A stretch of DNA of 64,000 nucleotides from Archangium lansingense (GTDB lineage: Bacteria; Myxococcota; Myxococcia; Myxococcales; Myxococcaceae), in contig NZ_JAPNKA010000001.1 of the NCBI RefSeq assembly GCF_026626635.1, positions 7,068,001 to 7,132,000 of the forward strand, written 5' to 3'. Position numbers and translations under genes: made by a program. The notes below the pieces were generated by a model that did no database searches, had not been told where the DNA came from, and worked only from the letters and a program-made list of their open reading frames with translations. Below, piece by piece: positions 15,712-25,125 of this stretch; positions within the stretch are counted from its first letter, which is position 1, and every line of letters begins with the position of its first letter.

Positions 15712-17001
15712 ATGGGCATCAACAAGACGCGGGGACTCTTCATCGCGACGTGGCTGGCCGGAGCCGGGATCGCGGGATGTGGTCCCGCCCTGGAGCATGA
15801 GGCCGGAGACGAGACTCCGGGCACCGAGCAGCAAGCCCTCACGGAGGGGGCGCCGCTGACGACGCATGACGCGAGCTGCCTCAAGATGCAGGACCAGAAC
15901 ACGTGGACCACCTACGCCTCGTACATGACGGGCGTGGGCCCCGCACTGGGGCTGCCGGCCATCCTGCAGGACCTGAACCGCGCGGGCCCGGTGCTCACCT
16001 CCACCAATCGCCCGTCGGCCGTGGGCTACAAGGGCGGCTTCCGCTGGAACGACGGTGACATGGACACCACGGACTGGGTGCCCCAGGGCATGACCGCGGG
16101 CGTGTCTGGCAGCACCAACGTGGCCATCGTCGCCTGGCACTACACGCTCAGCAGCCCGGACAAGGGCGTGCGCGTCTCGGTGGCGGACATCTCAGACATG
16201 TCCCTGAGCGCGGTGAACTACCGCCACCTCCTGCTGGTGCGGCCCACCAGCGCCGGCAACTTCACCACCATCCCCGAGCACGGCGGCGGCCTGGCCTGGT
16301 ACGGCAACTACCTCTACATGGCTGACACCGCGGATGGCGTCCGCGTGTTCGACCTCACGCAGATCCGCGAGGTGAGCACCAGCACCGCGTGTGAGACGGC
16401 CATCGGCAAGGTGGGCACGGAGTGGTGCGCCTACGGCTACAAGTACGTGCTGCCCCAGGTGAGCGCATACGTGGTGCCTTCGACGATCGTCAGCCCCTGC
16501 CGCCCCAAGTTCTCCTTCCTGGGCAAGGACACGCGTGGCGCCACGGACGTGCTGCTCTCGGGCGAGTACTGCAACAACACCGGCACGGGCTGCCCCTATG
16601 ACGGCACCACGCCGGGGCTCGGCGGGCGGCTCTACCGCTGGCCGGTGGACTCCACCACCTGGCGCCTCAAGACGGTCAGCGGCGTGGTGACGCCCGAGCG
16701 CGCCTGGATCATGAACGAGCCCAACGTGCAGGGCGTGGCCCCCATCATGACCACGACGGCGACGACCTCGTATTGGCTGAGCTCGACGCGCTACAGCGGC
16801 GCCCTCTTCAAGGTGTCCACGGGCGCCTCGCGCACTGCCTACCTGTCCGGCAGCAGCCAGTGGGCCCGGATGCCCGAGGGCATGCACGCCACGGGCAGCG
16901 GCACCAACCTGTGGACGGTCACCGAGGGCTACAACAGCTCCACCAGCCCTGCCAGCGGCGGACGCGTGGTCTTCTTCGCGGACCAGGCCTCGCTCGACTG
17001 A
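15712..17001 (+). CDS. Secreted lipoprotein with beta-propeller-like repeats
   Basis: 429 residues from the ATG at 15712, which sits nine bases after a perfect AAGGAG (15697-15702); an ATG at 15703 is too close to it. The signal peptide ends AGAGIAGC, giving a lipidated Cys. The body is rich in Tyr, Trp, Thr and Gly with segments such as GGGLAWYGNYLYMADTADGV followed by RVFDL, typical of beta-propeller or LVIVD-like repeats, and several Cys pairs. Family not identified. Likely anchored in the outer membrane, function unknown. Confidence 0.6.
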   Translation: MGINKTRGLFIATWLAGAGIAGCGPALEHEAGDETPGTEQQALTEGAPLTTHDASCLKMQDQNTWTTYASYMTGVGPALGLPAILQDLNRAGPVLTSTNRPSAVGYKGGFRWNDGDMDTTDWVPQGMTAGVSGSTNVAIVAWHYTLSSPDKGVRVSVADISDMSLSAVNYRHLLLVRPTSAGNFTTIPEHGGGLAWYGNYLYMADTADGVRVFDLTQIREVSTSTACETAIGKVGTEWCAYGYKYVLPQVSAYVVPSTIVSPCRPKFSFLGKDTRGATDVLLSGEYCNNTGTGCPYDGTTPGLGGRLYRWPVDSTTWRLKTVSGVVTPERAWIMNEPNVQGVAPIMTTTATTSYWLSSTRYSGALFKVSTGASRTAYLSGSSQWARMPEGMHATGSGTNLWTVTEGYNSSTSPASGGRVVFFADQASLD

Positions 17002-17023
17002 TCAACTGGGACTCGCGGAGCGT

Positions 17024-17064
17024 CTCCCGGAGCTGGAGCGCAGGACGCGCACGAGCTCCGGGAG
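17024..17064. terminator. Terminator hairpin between convergent genes
   Basis: An 11-bp perfect stem (CTCCCGGAGCT at 17024-17034 and AGCTCCGGGAG at 17054-17064) lies 23 bases after the lipoprotein stop and before the end of the opposing PilT-like gene. Confidence 0.6.
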
Positions 17065-17081
17065 GGCTTCTCCTCCAAGGC

Positions 17082-18806
17082 TCAGGAGGTGGGCAGATCG
17101 AGCTTGAAGCCCGAGCGCTCCAGCATCTGCTTGAACTCTCCCTTGGCGATGGCCTTGATGTAGGCGTCGCTGGGCTCGCAGAGCTTCTTCTTCACCAGCT
17201 CGAGCAGGGCATCGTTGAGCGTCTGCATGCCGATGCCGCGCGAGGTCTGCATGATGGAAGGAATCTGGAACGTCTTGCCCTCGCGGATGAGGTTGGCCAC
17301 GGAGCTGGTGCACAGAAGCACTTCCTGCGCGGGCACGCGGCCTCCGCCGATCTTCTTGACCAGCATCTGCGAGATGACGCCCTTGAGGGACTCGGAGAGC
17401 ATCATGCGGATCTGCTCCTGCCGGTCCGCGGGGAACTGGTCGATGATGCGGTCCACCGTCGAGGGCGCCGTGTTGGTGTGCAGCGTTCCGAAGACGAGGT
17501 GGCCCGTTTCGGCCGTCTCGATGGCGATGGCGATCGTCTCGAGGTCTCGCATTTCGCCGACGAGCACGATGTCCGGGTCCTCACGGAGGGCGGCGCGCAG
17601 GGCGTTCTTGAAGCCGTGCGTGTGGACGTGCACCTCGCGCTGGTTGACCAGACACTTCTTGTTCGGGTGGACGAACTCGATCGGGTCCTCGATCGTGATG
17701 ATGTGGTCCTCGCGATTGCGATTGATGTAGTCAATCATCGCGGCCAGCGTGGTGGACTTACCGGAGCCCGTCGGACCCGTGACGAGCACCAGGCCCTTGC
17801 TGAGGTAGCACAGATCAAGGATGTGCTTGGAGAGCCCCATGTCCTCGGCGGTCATGATCTTCGTGGGGATCTGCCGCATCACCGAGCCGATGCCCTTGCG
17901 GTCCTCGAAGACGTTGACGCGGAAGCGGGCGCGGTCGGTCTCGTGGGCGAAGTCCGTGTCGCGCGTCTCCTCCCACTGCTTCTTGTTCTTCTCCGGAGCG
18001 ATGCTCCAGAGCATGGCCTTGAGGCGATCGGACGTCATGGGCCGGTAGTCCTCCTGGGGCACCATGTCGCCGTCGACGCGCAGCATGGGCACCACCTGGC
18101 TGGACAGGTGGAGGTCCGAGGCCTTCTTGTCGAGCATGCGATTCAGCAACGCGAGCAGGGCCTGGCCCGCATCCGAGTCCGGCCCGTCGTTGACCGGAAT
18201 CACCTGGATGGACGACTTCACCTCGGCGGCGGGAGCAGCCGGAGCGGCGGCCGGGGCCTTGGCGGCGGCCGGGGCGGCGGTGGGAACGGCGCGGGGCCCG
18301 GCGGTTGGAGCCGTGGGAGCGCGCGCCGGGACGGCACCGGGGCCGGCGGTGAAGGCGCCACCGGCACCGCGGGCGGCCAGGTCCATCATGTCCGCCGGGG
18401 AGGCCAGCTCCAGCTTGTCATCCTCGGAGGCGGGCGGCAGATCCAGGGCGGCAGGGCCCGGGGCCGGGAGCGGCACCGCGACGACGTTGGCAGCCGGCGC
18501 CGCCTTCTGCTGGGGCACCAGCGCCACCTTCAAGTGGCCCGAGACGTTCTGCACCTTCACCTGCACCGCACCGGCGGGAGCGGCATAAGAGAAGGTGGAG
18601 ACTCCCTCGGTCGGGAAGCTGCCCCGCATGTCCGGGGGAAGGATCTCCGAGAGCGCGCCGATGATCTGCTGCGAGTTGAGCCCCGCCTTGACCATGGGCA
18701 CGTTGCCCGCGGCGGTCCGCAGATTGATGCCGCTGCCGGTCTCCAACATGATGGCGACACCGGCTTCCTTGTAGAGCTTCTCGATGAAGGCGTCGAACCG
18801 AGCCAT
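17082..18806 (-). CDS. PilT-like type IV pilus motor ATPase with N-terminal extension
   Basis: 574 residues, against about 350-380 for ordinary PilT. The C-terminal ~350 residues are a complete PilT core: KKASDLHLS start, Walker A GPTGSGKST near 344, an Asp box, Walker B VLVGEMRD, and the HLVFGTLHT segment. The first ~110 residues (SGINLRTAAGNVPMVKAGLN region) look like an extra copy of the N-terminal PAS-like domain. A Pro/Ala linker follows (~130-205). PilT ATPases depolymerise pili during twitching. No other pilus genes are near. It is preceded 15 bases upstream by a small gene that probably works with it. Confidence 0.85.
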   Translation of the reverse strand: MARFDAFIEKLYKEAGVAIMLETGSGINLRTAAGNVPMVKAGLNSQQIIGALSEILPPDMRGSFPTEGVSTFSYAAPAGAVQVKVQNVSGHLKVALVPQQKAAPAANVVAVPLPAPGPAALDLPPASEDDKLELASPADMMDLAARGAGGAFTAGPGAVPARAPTAPTAGPRAVPTAAPAAAKAPAAAPAAPAAEVKSSIQVIPVNDGPDSDAGQALLALLNRMLDKKASDLHLSSQVVPMLRVDGDMVPQEDYRPMTSDRLKAMLWSIAPEKNKKQWEETRDTDFAHETDRARFRVNVFEDRKGIGSVMRQIPTKIMTAEDMGLSKHILDLCYLSKGLVLVTGPTGSGKSTTLAAMIDYINRNREDHIITIEDPIEFVHPNKKCLVNQREVHVHTHGFKNALRAALREDPDIVLVGEMRDLETIAIAIETAETGHLVFGTLHTNTAPSTVDRIIDQFPADRQEQIRMMLSESLKGVISQMLVKKIGGGRVPAQEVLLCTSSVANLIREGKTFQIPSIMQTSRGIGMQTLNDALLELVKKKLCEPSDAYIKAIAKGEFKQMLERSGFKLDLPTS

Positions 18807-18821
18807 GGCTTTTCAGACTTC

Positions 18822-19301
18822 TCAGCGGCGAAGGGTTTCCACGTAGGCGACGTGGCGCTTGTTGACCAGCGCGACGCGCTCCCCCTCCAACACGGGGAAG
18901 AACGCGGGAGCGCTGTTGTTGAGGTAGTCGGTGAGGCGGGAGTGGGCCTCGGGCAGCACGTAGGTGATGAGCCCGCGCAGCTTCTGGCCGTCCATCATCG
19001 TCACCTCCACCTCGTGCTCGGTGGGGATGGTGAACTGATCGACGACGTTGGGCTCGTGCTCGGCGGCCACGCGCGCCATCGCGAGGTTCTCGCAGTGCAC
19101 GAACGTCATGTTGTCCGTGTCCGCATCCACCGCGGGGATGAACTGCGAGCCACTGTTGTTGAGCAGGTCCGACAGCCGCTCACCCCCGGTGTGTCCGGGA
19201 GCGGCTTCGGCGAGGAACACGGCCACGTTGCGCGAGGCACCGCCCGGCAGGACGAACTGGGCCGCTACGCGTCGCTTGGGTACGGAGAGGGATTCGAGCA
19301 T
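18822..19301 (-). CDS. Hypothetical protein with internal duplication (DUF6812-like)
   Basis: 159 residues from the ATG at 19301. Two similar halves are visible: RLSDLLNNSGSQFIPAVDAD near 45-65 and RLTDYLNNSAPAFFPVLEGE near 120-140, each leading to a VHCEN/VNKRHV strand. No signal peptide. It lies 15 bases upstream of the PilT-like ATPase gene and is probably its cotranscribed partner. Function is unknown. Confidence 0.6.
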   Translation of the reverse strand: MLESLSVPKRRVAAQFVLPGGASRNVAVFLAEAAPGHTGGERLSDLLNNSGSQFIPAVDADTDNMTFVHCENLAMARVAAEHEPNVVDQFTIPTEHEVEVTMMDGQKLRGLITYVLPEAHSRLTDYLNNSAPAFFPVLEGERVALVNKRHVAYVETLRR

Positions 19302-19540
19302 AGGAGGCAAGGTCAGCGTGATGTGCGTTGTTTAGCACACTCGACGATTCTCCCAGGAATCCGGACCGGGGGTGAGCGCGATTCCCACCCCCGGCGAGCC
19401 TCGACGGCCCCGGGCTCTACAGCCCTCTACAGCCTCGACGAGCGCGTCAGGAGCCCACCAGGAGAGCAGCCGAGCGGATGGGCACCTCCCCGCCCTCGTT
19501 CGGGGAGTAGTGTGGCGCGGTCCCATCCGACGGAGACCCG

Positions 19541-21160
19541 ATGAAGCTCGACGACATGGTGGTGGCCTGGGTGACCTCGCTCCTCAAGAAGGAACGGGTG
19601 CAATGGCCGGAGGTCCTCGCGCGGCTCGAGACGATGTTGGGTGAATCCTGGTCCGTGCGCCGCCTCGCGCAGCCCAACACCTACTCCCTCGGCGCCCGCC
19701 TGCGGGACGGACGCGAGCTACCACTGGCCGGCTGGCTCGAGGGGCTCGGCACGGACGGGGAACCCCTGGAAGTGCGCGCGCTGGATCTCGGCAGCCGGGC
19801 CCCGGAAAAACTCCCCGAGCACATCGCCGCCGCGTTCGCCAGCACGCAGGCGCTCGTCCTGGCGCTCCGCTCGCGCGGCGTCTCCTCGGTGTACGTGCTC
19901 GAGACCGTCGTCAGCCACCGCAGCCTCATCTCGCCTGCCCAGCTCGTGGAGCTCGCCCTCCTCCAGCCGCACGCGGACCGCGTCCTCGAGGCCTGGGCGC
20001 GGGTCATCACCGAATCCAACGAGCTCAATGGCCGGCCCGCCGTCGAGGCGTCCCAGGTGGCGCGCTACCTGTGCTCCCGCGAGGGGGCAGGAGTGCTCGA
20101 TTTCCTGGGCGGTGATCTGATGAGTGAGCTGCAATCCACCGTCCGCCGCGAGGGCGCGGTGGAGAACATCCCCGAGGCGTACCAGTCCTTCTTCCACACG
20201 TCGGGTCCCGACGATTTCGATCGCCAGATGCTCGGCCCGGACCGGCAGCACGAGTTCATCCCCTCGGAAGAGCGGCTGTACCTGGAGAGCGAGGCGACGG
20301 CCCAGGACTTCGTGGCGCTGGTGGAGGCCCAGCCCTTCGCGCGGGAGATCTGGGAGCGGATCGCCCGGAACCTCAACCAGTTCCTGGCGGAGGGCGAGAA
20401 GCCCTACACGGCGGAGTCCATCGCCGCGAAGCTCCGGGACGGAGGCCCCGAGGCTCACCGGGAGTTGCCCATGGGCAACCTGACGCAGGAATGGCAGGGG
20501 TGCTGCCGGGGGCATGGCGTCGAGCCCATCATCCCCGAGACGCTACGCGGGTGTCTCAGGCACCTGGGGCCCACGCCGGAGGAGCGGAAGCGTGACAAGG
20601 GACTGCTCCTGGAGCGGGAGAAGCTGCGCCTGAAGCCGAACACCGAGGGCTACCAGATGTACCTGTTCCGGGAGCTCGAGGACGCACCACCGCTGCTCGA
20701 CTCCCCTGCCCGGCCCACCACGGAGGTCCGGGAGGAGTTCCTCGGAGCCCTGCGTGAGGCGGAGTCCTTCGCCGAGCAGCAGGACTCTCCCTTCTTCGAG
20801 GCCTTCAAGCTGGCGCGCTTCGTGCTCGAGAGCGACGCGTTGCGGCTCACCGGGAAGCTCTCCCCGGAGCGTGTGGACGCCCTCCAGGAAGCGCTGAAGG
20901 CGGCGGGGTTCAGCGAGCGCGCGGGCGAGGTATTCGGGCGCAAGGTCAACGCCGTCTCCGACTTCGAGCCGTTCCACCCCTCCGAGGAGAAGCTCCGCGG
21001 ACTCCTGGCCTGCACGGTGGCGGATGTCTTCGGAGGGATGGGCTCGTGGAACGATCAGTACTTCGACACGCCGGAGGCCCAGGAGCGGTACGAGCAGGTC
21101 TCCAGCCGTCTCTTCGGCACCCTGCGCGCGTTCAACATGGCCATTCTCAACGCGGAGTAA
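19541..21160 (+). CDS. Hypothetical protein (~539 aa)
   Basis: A large soluble acidic protein with no signal peptide, membrane segment or motif I recognise. It is mostly helical with many Glu and Arg. It stands alone: the divergent neighbour is 240 bases upstream, and the ValRS gene follows 59 bases downstream in the same direction and might be cotranscribed. Confidence 0.65.
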   Translation: MKLDDMVVAWVTSLLKKERVQWPEVLARLETMLGESWSVRRLAQPNTYSLGARLRDGRELPLAGWLEGLGTDGEPLEVRALDLGSRAPEKLPEHIAAAFASTQALVLALRSRGVSSVYVLETVVSHRSLISPAQLVELALLQPHADRVLEAWARVITESNELNGRPAVEASQVARYLCSREGAGVLDFLGGDLMSELQSTVRREGAVENIPEAYQSFFHTSGPDDFDRQMLGPDRQHEFIPSEERLYLESEATAQDFVALVEAQPFAREIWERIARNLNQFLAEGEKPYTAESIAAKLRDGGPEAHRELPMGNLTQEWQGCCRGHGVEPIIPETLRGCLRHLGPTPEERKRDKGLLLEREKLRLKPNTEGYQMYLFRELEDAPPLLDSPARPTTEVREEFLGALREAESFAEQQDSPFFEAFKLARFVLESDALRLTGKLSPERVDALQEALKAAGFSERAGEVFGRKVNAVSDFEPFHPSEEKLRGLLACTVADVFGGMGSWNDQYFDTPEAQERYEQVSSRLFGTLRAFNMAILNAE

Positions 21161-21219
21161 GCCGCCACGCTGGAGATCTCAGTAGCAGCGGCCACGCCTC
21201 CTTGGCATGTTCGCCCCCC

Positions 21220-23901
21220 ATGAAGACGTTCCGCTCCATCAACCCTGAGCTCCTCCCCAAGCACTTCGAAGCCGAGACCATCGAGAAAAAACTCGATGCC
21301 CGGTGGGAGTCGGAGGGCACCTACCGCTTCGACCCCTCGCGCTCCCGCGAGGAGACGTTCGTCGTAGACACCCCGCCGCCCACGGTGTCCGGCTCGCTGC
21401 ACGTGGGACACATCTTCAGCTACACGCACACGGACGTCATCGCCCGGCACCAGCGGATGCTCGGCAAGAACATCTTCTACCCCATGGGCTGGGACGACAA
21501 CGGCCTGCCCACCGAGCGCCGGGTGCAGAACTACTTCAACGTCCGCGCGGACGTTCGCACCCCGCACGAGCCCGGCCTCCGCCTGGAGCAGGCCACGGCT
21601 GAGTCCTCCAAGCAGCCGCCGCGCACGGTGTCTCGCCCCAACTTCATCGAGCTGTGCCACCAGGTGACCCAGCAGGACGAGCAGGTCTTCAAGGGTCTGT
21701 TCCGGCGCATCGGCCTGTCGGTGGACTGGTCCGAGGAGTACGCCACCATCGACGACGACAGCCGCAAGCTGGCGCAGCTCTCCTTCCTGGACCTGTATGA
21801 GAAGGGCCACGCCTACTCGGTGAAGGCCCCCACCATGTGGGACGTGGACTTCCAGACGGCGGTGGCGCAGGCGGAGGTCGAGGATCGGCCGCAGGCGGGC
21901 GCGTTCCACGACATCGAGTTCGGCGTGGAGGGCTCGGACGCGCGCTTCACCATCGCCACCACGCGACCGGAGCTGCTGGCCGCCTGCGTGGGCGTGACCG
22001 CGCACCCCGACGACGAGCGCTACAAGGGCCTCTTCGGCAAGCGCGCCATCACCCCGCTATTCCGCGCCCCGGTGCCCATCTTCCCCAGCGACCTGGCGGA
22101 CCCCACCAAGGGCACCGGCATCCTGATGGTGTGTACCTTCGGTGACGCCACGGACGTGCTCTGGTGGCGCCAGCAGAAGCTGCCGCTGCGGCAGATCATC
22201 GGCCGCAACGGACGGCTGATGGCCATCACCTTCGGGGAACCGGGCTGGGAGAGCCTGGACGCCTCGGCCGCGCAGGGCTTCTACGCGGGCCTGCTGGGCA
22301 AGTCGGTGAAGCAGGCGCGCACGGCCATGGTGGAGCTGCTGCGGCGCGAGGACGGCGCGGCCAGGCCCGGCATGGGCATCCCGCTGCAGGGCGAGCCCAA
22401 GCCCATCCAGCGCGAGGTGAAGTTCTTCGAGAAGGGCGACCAGCCGCTCGAGTTCATCTCCACGCGCCAGTGGTTCGTGCGCCTCATGGACAAGAAGGAG
22501 CAACTGCTGCGCTTCGGCGATCGGGTGAAGTGGCACCCGGAGCACATGGGCTCGCGCTACCGCAATTGGACCGAGAACCTGCAGCTCGACTGGTGCATCA
22601 GCCGCCAGCGCTACTTCGGCGTGCAGTTCCCCGTGTGGTACCCGCTGGACGCGGACGGCAACCCCATCCACGACAAGCCCATCGTCGCCACGAGTGAGCA
22701 GCTCCCGGTGGATCCCACGGTGGACGTGCCCCAGGGCTACGACGCCTCGCAGCGTGACCAGCCCAACGGCTTCACCGCCGAGTCGGACGTGTTCGACACC
22801 TGGTTCACCAGCTCGCTGACGCCGCAGATCGCCTCGGGCTGGGAGCTGGATCCGGAGCGCCACCGCAAGCTGTTCCCCGCGGACATCCGCCCGCAGAGCC
22901 ACGAGATCATCCGGACGTGGGCCTTCTACACCATCGCCAAGGCGATGCTGCACGAGAACACCATTCCCTGGAAGCACGTGCTCATCTCCGGGTGGATCCT
23001 CGATCCCGACCGCAAGAAGATGTCCAAGAGCAAGGGCAACGTCATCACGCCCATGCACCTGCTGGAGAACTACGGCGCGGACGCGGTGCGCTATTGGTCG
23101 GCCTCGGCGCGGCTGGGCACGGACACGGCCTTCGATGAGAAGGTGTTCAAGGTCGGCAAGCGGCTGGTGACGAAGCTCTTCAACGCCGGCAAGTACGTGC
23201 TGAGCCAGACGGCGCAGGAGCATCCCATCACCCATGAGCTGGACCGGGCCTTCGTGGCGAAGCTCGCCGACGTGGTGGAGGCCGCGACGGCGTCCTACAA
23301 GGAGTTCGAGTTCGCCCCGGCCCTGGCCAACACGGAGAGCTTCTTCTGGGCGAGCTTCACGGACACGTACCTGGAGCTGGTGAAGGCGCGTGCGCGCGGA
23401 GAGTCCTCCGGTGGCGAGGAGGCACGCGGCTCGGCGGTGGCGGCGCTGCGGCTGGGGCTCAACGTGCTGCTGCGGCTGTTCGCCCCCGTGCTGCCCTACA
23501 TCACCGAGGAGGTGTGGAGCTGGGCCTTCGCCGAGGAGACGGGCCGCAAGAGCATCCACCGCGCCCGCTGGCCCGACGCGCGCACCTTCGCGGGCATCGA
23601 GAAGCCGGCCAACCCGGCCTCCTTCGCCCTCGCCGAGGCCGCGCAGCAGGCCATCAACAAGCGCAAGAGCGAGTCGGGCGCGGGCGTGGGCCGGGCGGTC
23701 ACCCGCATGAAGCTCGCGGCGAACGCGGCCACCCTCGCCGGCTTCGAGCCAGTGCGCGAGGACGTGCTGTCCGCCACCCGCAGCCAGGGCGTGGAGGTGG
23801 TGGAGAAGGCGGAACTGGCCGACGGCACGTTCGAGATCGTGGACTTCGAGCTGGCCCCGGCCGCCGAGAAGGAGAAGGCCCCGGAGCCCACCGAGGCGTG
23901 A
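21220..23901 (+). CDS. valS: Valyl-tRNA synthetase, archaeal/type 2 form
   Basis: 893 residues from the ATG at 21220. It charges tRNA-Val with valine. The class-I signature HVGH is at 61-64 and KMSKS near 600. The segment GWDDNGLPTERRVQNYFNVR is that of the type-2 ValRS (archaea, Rickettsia, actinobacteria) rather than the usual bacterial form with GTDHAGIATQ. An editing CP1 domain (FTIATTRPELLAACVGV) and an anticodon-binding domain (from ~660) are present. It ends in a ~150-residue C-terminal tail with lysine-rich helices. A longer upstream frame would overlap the preceding gene. Confidence 0.93.
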   Translation: MKTFRSINPELLPKHFEAETIEKKLDARWESEGTYRFDPSRSREETFVVDTPPPTVSGSLHVGHIFSYTHTDVIARHQRMLGKNIFYPMGWDDNGLPTERRVQNYFNVRADVRTPHEPGLRLEQATAESSKQPPRTVSRPNFIELCHQVTQQDEQVFKGLFRRIGLSVDWSEEYATIDDDSRKLAQLSFLDLYEKGHAYSVKAPTMWDVDFQTAVAQAEVEDRPQAGAFHDIEFGVEGSDARFTIATTRPELLAACVGVTAHPDDERYKGLFGKRAITPLFRAPVPIFPSDLADPTKGTGILMVCTFGDATDVLWWRQQKLPLRQIIGRNGRLMAITFGEPGWESLDASAAQGFYAGLLGKSVKQARTAMVELLRREDGAARPGMGIPLQGEPKPIQREVKFFEKGDQPLEFISTRQWFVRLMDKKEQLLRFGDRVKWHPEHMGSRYRNWTENLQLDWCISRQRYFGVQFPVWYPLDADGNPIHDKPIVATSEQLPVDPTVDVPQGYDASQRDQPNGFTAESDVFDTWFTSSLTPQIASGWELDPERHRKLFPADIRPQSHEIIRTWAFYTIAKAMLHENTIPWKHVLISGWILDPDRKKMSKSKGNVITPMHLLENYGADAVRYWSASARLGTDTAFDEKVFKVGKRLVTKLFNAGKYVLSQTAQEHPITHELDRAFVAKLADVVEAATASYKEFEFAPALANTESFFWASFTDTYLELVKARARGESSGGEEARGSAVAALRLGLNVLLRLFAPVLPYITEEVWSWAFAEETGRKSIHRARWPDARTFAGIEKPANPASFALAEAAQQAINKRKSESGAGVGRAVTRMKLAANAATLAGFEPVREDVLSATRSQGVEVVEKAELADGTFEIVDFELAPAAEKEKAPEPTEA

Positions 23902-23934
23902 CGGCTCCCGCGTTGCGGCCGAAAGGAGTTGTTC

Positions 23935-24969
23935 TCAATCCTTGTCGGCCGCTGGGGCCTTCACCGCGACCGGCCGGATGCTGAACGGCACGTCGACGTA
24001 AGCGTCGAGGGTGTTCAGCATCCGGGCCATGACCGTCGGCCGCTCTCCTCGAGCCCGGGCCAGCCGCATCTGAGCCTGGTGCCAGGCCGTGACGTAGCGG
24101 AGCTTTGGCGGGGTGAGGTTGATGGCCCGGCGCATCGTGCTCTTCAGGATCTTCCACGCGCGCTGCTGTCCCGGTCCCCAGGCCAGCCCGTACGCTTTGC
24201 GCCAGCGCTCCGGCAGGAGGCCCGCGGTGAGCAACTCATCGAGCTGTCCCTGGGTGAACGGCGAATTGAAGAGCAAGCTCGCCAGCTCGAGCGCCGTGTC
24301 TCCCACGCGCAGCGTCTCCCCCGCCAACTGCTCGTCATACCACGCGTAGAAAGCCTCGAGCGTGGGCGGCATCTGCTCCGGCAGGAGCCCGAACTGCGCC
24401 GCGGCGATCCGCGTCTCCTGATAGTAACGGCGCTTCTCCTCGAGGCTGAGCGGCCGCACGAAGGTATCGAAGACCACGATGGCGCCGTCAATGAGGGTGG
24501 CGAGCACCCAACGCAGCAGCTCAGGATCGTTCGCGCGATAGCGGCCGTCGCCCTGCGGGCCGGCGCCGGCCGGAAGTGAGCCGTTGACGCGACTGTGGAG
24601 GCTGTGGACCCGCTTCGCGGCGCCCATCGCCTCGCGGAGGCCACCGAAGACAAGCTGGTACATCGCCGTATAGGTGCGTCGCGCACGGCCGAGCAGGTCT
24701 CCCCGGAAGTTGCTGTTCTGGGAGACGCCAACGGCCACTGCCGGATGGGCGATCTGCAGCAGGATGGCGCGCAGTCCGCCGAGGAGGATCACCGGCTCGC
24801 GATAGATCACCCAGGTCATGCTGCCAGGGCCGTAAAAGCCCTCGAGTTCGCCTGCCGAGTGCTCCCGCAGGTAGTCGAGACACTTGCGGAAATGCTCACT
24901 GTCCTGGCTGATCTGCTGCTGCACTTCCGGCGGCAGAGATCGCCACATCGAGCTCGCCTGCGTACTCAC
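23935..24969 (-). CDS. MpaB-like oxygenase family protein (DUF2236)
   Basis: 344 residues from a GTG at 24969 with a GGAGG ribosome site. Family features are GSMTWVIYREPVILLGGLRA, the AILLQIAHPAVAVGV helix (the His is the family's haem-binding candidate), a VFGGLREAM segment and FDTFVRPLSLEEKRRYYQET. Relatives include the Lcp1VH2 and MpaB oxygenases acting on polyisoprene and mycophenolic acid intermediates; most bacterial members have no known substrate. Single-gene unit. Confidence 0.8.
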   Translation of the reverse strand: MSTQASSMWRSLPPEVQQQISQDSEHFRKCLDYLREHSAGELEGFYGPGSMTWVIYREPVILLGGLRAILLQIAHPAVAVGVSQNSNFRGDLLGRARRTYTAMYQLVFGGLREAMGAAKRVHSLHSRVNGSLPAGAGPQGDGRYRANDPELLRWVLATLIDGAIVVFDTFVRPLSLEEKRRYYQETRIAAAQFGLLPEQMPPTLEAFYAWYDEQLAGETLRVGDTALELASLLFNSPFTQGQLDELLTAGLLPERWRKAYGLAWGPGQQRAWKILKSTMRRAINLTPPKLRYVTAWHQAQMRLARARGERPTVMARMLNTLDAYVDVPFSIRPVAVKAPAADKD

Positions 24970-25125
24970 GATTCTACCTCCACCGCGCTGGTCACGGCAG
25001 TCGCCGGGTGGAGGGCAAGTTACCACAGGGTCACCGTCATCCGGGCCTGAAGCCCGGGGCGAGCGGTCCATCTCTTCGGGTGCTCACCCCGGGTGCATCG
25101 CCTTGCTGCGTGAAACCCGCTGCCG

